A stretch of 9,663 nucleotides of DNA. It comes from CAYGZC01 sp964354225 (GTDB lineage Bacteria > Bacteroidota > Ignavibacteria > UBA10030 > SZUA-254). Below, one piece after another: positions 7,245 to 9,663 of the stretch. A model generated the notes under the pieces. It was given only the letters and a program-made list of their open reading frames with translations, was not told where the DNA came from and did no database searches. How positions within the stretch are numbered: the first letter of the stretch is position 1; each line of letters opens with the position of its first letter. Where the stretch lies: assembly GCA_964354225.1 (NCBI GenBank), contig CAYGZC010000219.1:1-9663 (forward strand), read 5' to 3'. Position numbers and translations under genes: made by a program.

Positions 7245-9183
7245 AGTTCATTCCGATCATAGCATCAGTGCAATTGTCAACGATCCAAAACATTCAAGAA
7301 ATTTCAAGACGACCGCAATTCTTTTATCATTGTTCTTGATATCGTTATACGTCTTCAGCTCATTTTTTCCGGCATCTTTCCTCTGGGGTATAAACAATCT
7401 AACTTATCTCGATCCGGCATACCGTATCGCTCTTCTTGTGATTAGTTTATTACATTTATTGCCTGCATTCTCTGCAAAATATAAAGTGTGGATCGAAAGG
7501 GTATTACTATTATTATCCTCAAAGAAAATATTTTTTAGTCTTTTCTATATCGTAATCGGCATCGTGTGCGGATACGGATTCTATTATTTTAGAATCTCTA
7601 CTGATATGTATGGCGATTCTCGGACACTGTTGACGCTCCTGTCAAAAAAAGTATATAGCTTTTCCGATCTGTTCAATTTCAATGATTATGAGCCGCTCAC
7701 ACGCATGGTAAATCAGAAAGTAGCGGGCCTGCTGTATGTCGATCAAAAATTGGCTTACCAGGTCGTCAGCTCGGCTTGTGGTGGAATATTTATCTCTAGT
7801 ATTCTCTTTTTCGTAAGATCACTCAAAGAATCTGCCCCGTGGAAAACTCTTGTTATCATACTGTTCCTTACTACTGGGGCTAATCTGCTCTTTTTCGGTC
7901 ATGTTGAAGATTATACACTTCCTTACATTTGTATTTTTTTGTATCTCATTACTGCATGGCTATATTTTGATGGTAAGAAAACGCTTCCTGTATTATTGAT
8001 TCTTTTTCTAATTGGGATCCGGCTTCATTTTCAAATGCTGCTTTTTCTTCCTTCTCTGATTTATATTTTCCTCCACAATCGGAGCAATCGCTCGCCGGCT
8101 GTTCACCAATTCCTCAAGCCCAAAAAAATCGTTCTATTTGTTTTTATAACATTAATATTCGCAGCGCTCGCTTATTTATTTTATTTCAAGGCATATCATT
8201 TGACCAGCAATGATCAAACCGAGAGGGCTTCGAAAATATTTTTGCCAATGGTGAATCCATTGTCTCCTCCTCACAATTATTCTCTATTTTCCTCCAATCA
8301 TATCTCAGATGTGTTGCAGGAATTTCTATTTACATTATCTCCCGGGACCATTATTCTTTTAGCTCTTGCTTTTTTCTTTTCTCGCAATGTTAAATGGCGG
8401 GATGCTCGGCTTGTCTTTTTTGGAATTAGCGCATTCTATTTTATAATTTTCAATTTCACAGCAAATCCAATTTTATCTATGGCAAGAGACTGGGATCTTT
8501 TCTCGCTCGCCGCGGCACCATTAACGTTTTTTGGAATAACCATAGCGCGACAATGGTTCAAGTTATTTAAAGATTTTTCAATTCATAAATTTATCATCGG
8601 GATTTGTATTGCACCGACGATATTATCGTGTACGAATTTTTATATCAACTCGCGCTACGATTATACATCCCGGCGACTCGAAAGCATTGGTGAATGGTCA
8701 TATCACAGTTACTATTGGGGTGCATCTTATCTCATAAATGTTGGAGTGAGAGCTATTAAAGACACGACTGAGCAGATTGCTCGTCGGAAAGAAATAATAG
8801 AAAAGCTGCTACCATATAAATCAACTCCCGATTATGAGATAGCTTGCCTATATAGAAAAATTGGAGAAACATATTTGATAGATAAGAAGAATGACCTCGC
8901 TATTCAATATTTTCAAAGAACTCTTCTTAACGATCCAACACAAATAGAAGGTATAAAATGGATTGCGCTTGCTCAATTGCGTCTTTGGAGGTTTGATGAG
9001 GCGGATCGAACTATTGAGGATTACAATATAAAAGTAAATCATCCAGCGGTGAATGATTTTTTTGGACTCCTGATTGCTCAGGAAACAAATTATTTAAGGT
9101 TGTTAACGTTAACGAAGATAGATTCTTCTGCCATTCAAGCTCGAATGGATAAAATTGTTTCGTTTCAATCTCCCTCCAATTAA
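7228..9183 (+). CDS. Polytopic membrane protein with C-terminal TPR-like region (possible GT-C type glycosyltransferase)
   Basis: A 651-residue inner-membrane protein with about 12 hydrophobic segments (among them 27-46, 65-81, 101-119, 176-196, 206-246, 252-283, 300-320, 372-384, 394-411, 425-443 and 454-470) and a soluble C-terminal tail. Between early segments lies a loop with 'DMYGDSRTLL' (126-135); later motifs are 'FGHVEDYTLP' (223-232) and 'SMARDWDLFSLA' (417-428). Many segments with acidic residues in an early loop fit the general layout of GT-C lipid-linked-sugar transferases, but no named family is recognised. Residues about 536-600 contain a TPR-like helical hairpin ('IGETYLIDKKNDLAIQYFQR' at 545-564). 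I chose ATG at 7228 because GGAG (7219-7222) sits 5 nt upstream. The frame is open back to a GTG at 7090, but those 46 codons overlap the preceding gene and look like its shadow. It overlaps that gene by 17 bp. Confidence 0.75.
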   Translation: MTRQSKVHSDHSISAIVNDPKHSRNFKTTAILLSLFLISLYVFSSFFPASFLWGINNLTYLDPAYRIALLVISLLHLLPAFSAKYKVWIERVLLLLSSKKIFFSLFYIVIGIVCGYGFYYFRISTDMYGDSRTLLTLLSKKVYSFSDLFNFNDYEPLTRMVNQKVAGLLYVDQKLAYQVVSSACGGIFISSILFFVRSLKESAPWKTLVIILFLTTGANLLFFGHVEDYTLPYICIFLYLITAWLYFDGKKTLPVLLILFLIGIRLHFQMLLFLPSLIYIFLHNRSNRSPAVHQFLKPKKIVLFVFITLIFAALAYLFYFKAYHLTSNDQTERASKIFLPMVNPLSPPHNYSLFSSNHISDVLQEFLFTLSPGTIILLALAFFFSRNVKWRDARLVFFGISAFYFIIFNFTANPILSMARDWDLFSLAAAPLTFFGITIARQWFKLFKDFSIHKFIIGICIAPTILSCTNFYINSRYDYTSRRLESIGEWSYHSYYWGASYLINVGVRAIKDTTEQIARRKEIIEKLLPYKSTPDYEIACLYRKIGETYLIDKKNDLAIQYFQRTLLNDPTQIEGIKWIALAQLRLWRFDEADRTIEDYNIKVNHPAVNDFFGLLIAQETNYLRLLTLTKIDSSAIQARMDKIVSFQSPSN

Positions 9184-9362
9184 ACAAGCAGCGGACTTAT
9201 TCATCTTTCCTAGTTTCCGAATACCGTTTGCACGATTGAATATCCCATGTAAAAGTATTTTATTGTTCAATAATTACTGATTTACTATAGCAATGTTTCA
9301 TGTTTGTGAGACGGTGATATTTTGTTTATCTTTAATTTAATCAAACGTCCTCGTTTATAGAA
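9184..9362. other. Intergenic spacer before the metallophosphoesterase gene
   Basis: The 179-bp AT-rich spacer has no open frame that looks coding and no convincing terminator. A weak promoter-like pair is TTGTGA (9304-9309) and TATCTT (9327-9332), 17 bp apart, 30 bp before the ATG at 9363. Each hexamer matches consensus at four of six positions. The longer gap suggests that the next gene has its own promoter. Confidence 0.4.
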
Positions 9363-9663
9363 ATGCTAGTATTCAACTTAAATGAAAGAACAAAGAGAAA
9401 AGATAGCACCATCTGTCACCTTGGTGTTTTACTTTTATTATTCGTGCTTTCTTTCCCTGGGACTCTTAACACTCAAACCACAATCCGTTTCGCTGTAATC
9501 GGAGACTATGGATGGCAGGGTCAAGCCGATCTTGATGTTTCTAACCTTGTTAAAAGCTGGAATCCAGAATTCATTATAACCACAGGTGATAACAATTACG
9601 ACTATGGTGAAGTCACAACTATCGATCCGAATATCGGTCAATATTATCATGATTTCATCTATC
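9363..9663 (+). CDS. N-terminal part of an exported metallophosphoesterase (purple acid phosphatase-like), cut by the window edge
   Basis: An open frame starts at ATG 9363 and runs off the right edge (100 codons plus one base). Residues 8-14 are basic and 19-32 are hydrophobic (HLGVLLLLFVLSFP), so a signal peptide with a longish n-region is likely. The mature start, 'IRFAVIGDYG' (41-50), is the first metal-binding motif of calcineurin-like phosphoesterases (D48). 'WNPEFIITTGDNNYDYG' (66-82) is the second, with D76 bridging the metals and N77 next to it. The GDNNY wording and the following 'IGQYYHDFIY' are like tartrate-resistant/purple acid phosphatase relatives, which hydrolyse phosphate monoesters outside the cytoplasm. 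The His-rich metal motifs lie beyond the window, so activity cannot be judged. An ATG at 9382 is in another frame and soon meets a stop. No clear Shine-Dalgarno is seen. Confidence 0.85.
   Translation, partial: MLVFNLNERTKRKDSTICHLGVLLLLFVLSFPGTLNTQTTIRFAVIGDYGWQGQADLDVSNLVKSWNPEFIITTGDNNYDYGEVTTIDPNIGQYYHDFIY

Noticed and set aside
9235..9272. ATTGAA / TTCAAT inverted repeat considered as a terminator after the membrane protein gene
   Set aside because: The stem is only 6 AT-rich pairs with a 26-nt loop and no T-run follows.
9438..9650. Minus-strand open frame near the right edge
   Set aside because: It is opposite the metallophosphoesterase motifs GDYG and GDNNY, which are strong evidence for the plus-strand frame.

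Overview
The window looks like a chromosomal piece from an AT-rich bacterium of the FCB group, most likely Ignavibacteria or a relative (Bacteroidota/Chlorobiota side). The main clue is the secreted beta-propeller protein. It ends in a type IX secretion (T9SS) sorting domain that begins with an 'NQNYPNPFN' motif, which is common in Ignavibacteria and related lineages. Other clues are the Reg_prop sensor fragment, the DUF1684 lipoprotein, the generally weak Shine-Dalgarno sequences and the AT-rich spacers. The taxonomic call is inferred from these families; no rRNA or marker gene is present.

Layout. Positions 1-3386 are read on the minus strand. They hold the first 79 codons of a Reg_prop (two-component-regulator propeller) protein that runs off the left edge, and behind it a complete 1015-residue Asp-box (BNR/sortilin-like) double-propeller protein with a choice-of-anchor X type domain and a T9SS C-terminal domain. 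A 289-bp divergent spacer (3387-3675) separates this block from the plus-strand genes.

Positions 3676-9183 hold five plus-strand genes: an FKBP-type peptidyl-prolyl isomerase lipoprotein, an exported GH13 alpha-amylase-family protein, a DUF1684 lipoprotein, a small exported protein of unknown function, and a large polytopic membrane protein with a C-terminal TPR-like tail. The last two overlap by 17 bp. Spacing in this block is -17 to 101 bp and no strong terminator is visible, so some or all may be co-transcribed. After a 179-bp spacer, the right edge holds the first 100 codons of an exported metallophosphoesterase resembling purple/tartrate-resistant acid phosphatases.

Every gene product is predicted to be exported, lipid-anchored or membrane-embedded, so the window is an envelope/secretion neighbourhood. 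The FKBP could fold exported proteins, and the amylase-like protein would act on alpha-glucans in the periplasm or outside. The membrane protein resembles GT-C type sugar transferases in general layout only. There is no sign of a mobile element, CRISPR array, RNA gene or defence system. The most notable points are a GH13 protein whose acid/base Glu position is occupied by Asp, a hairpin that overlaps that gene's GTG start codon, and the overlapping small-exported-protein/membrane-protein pair.
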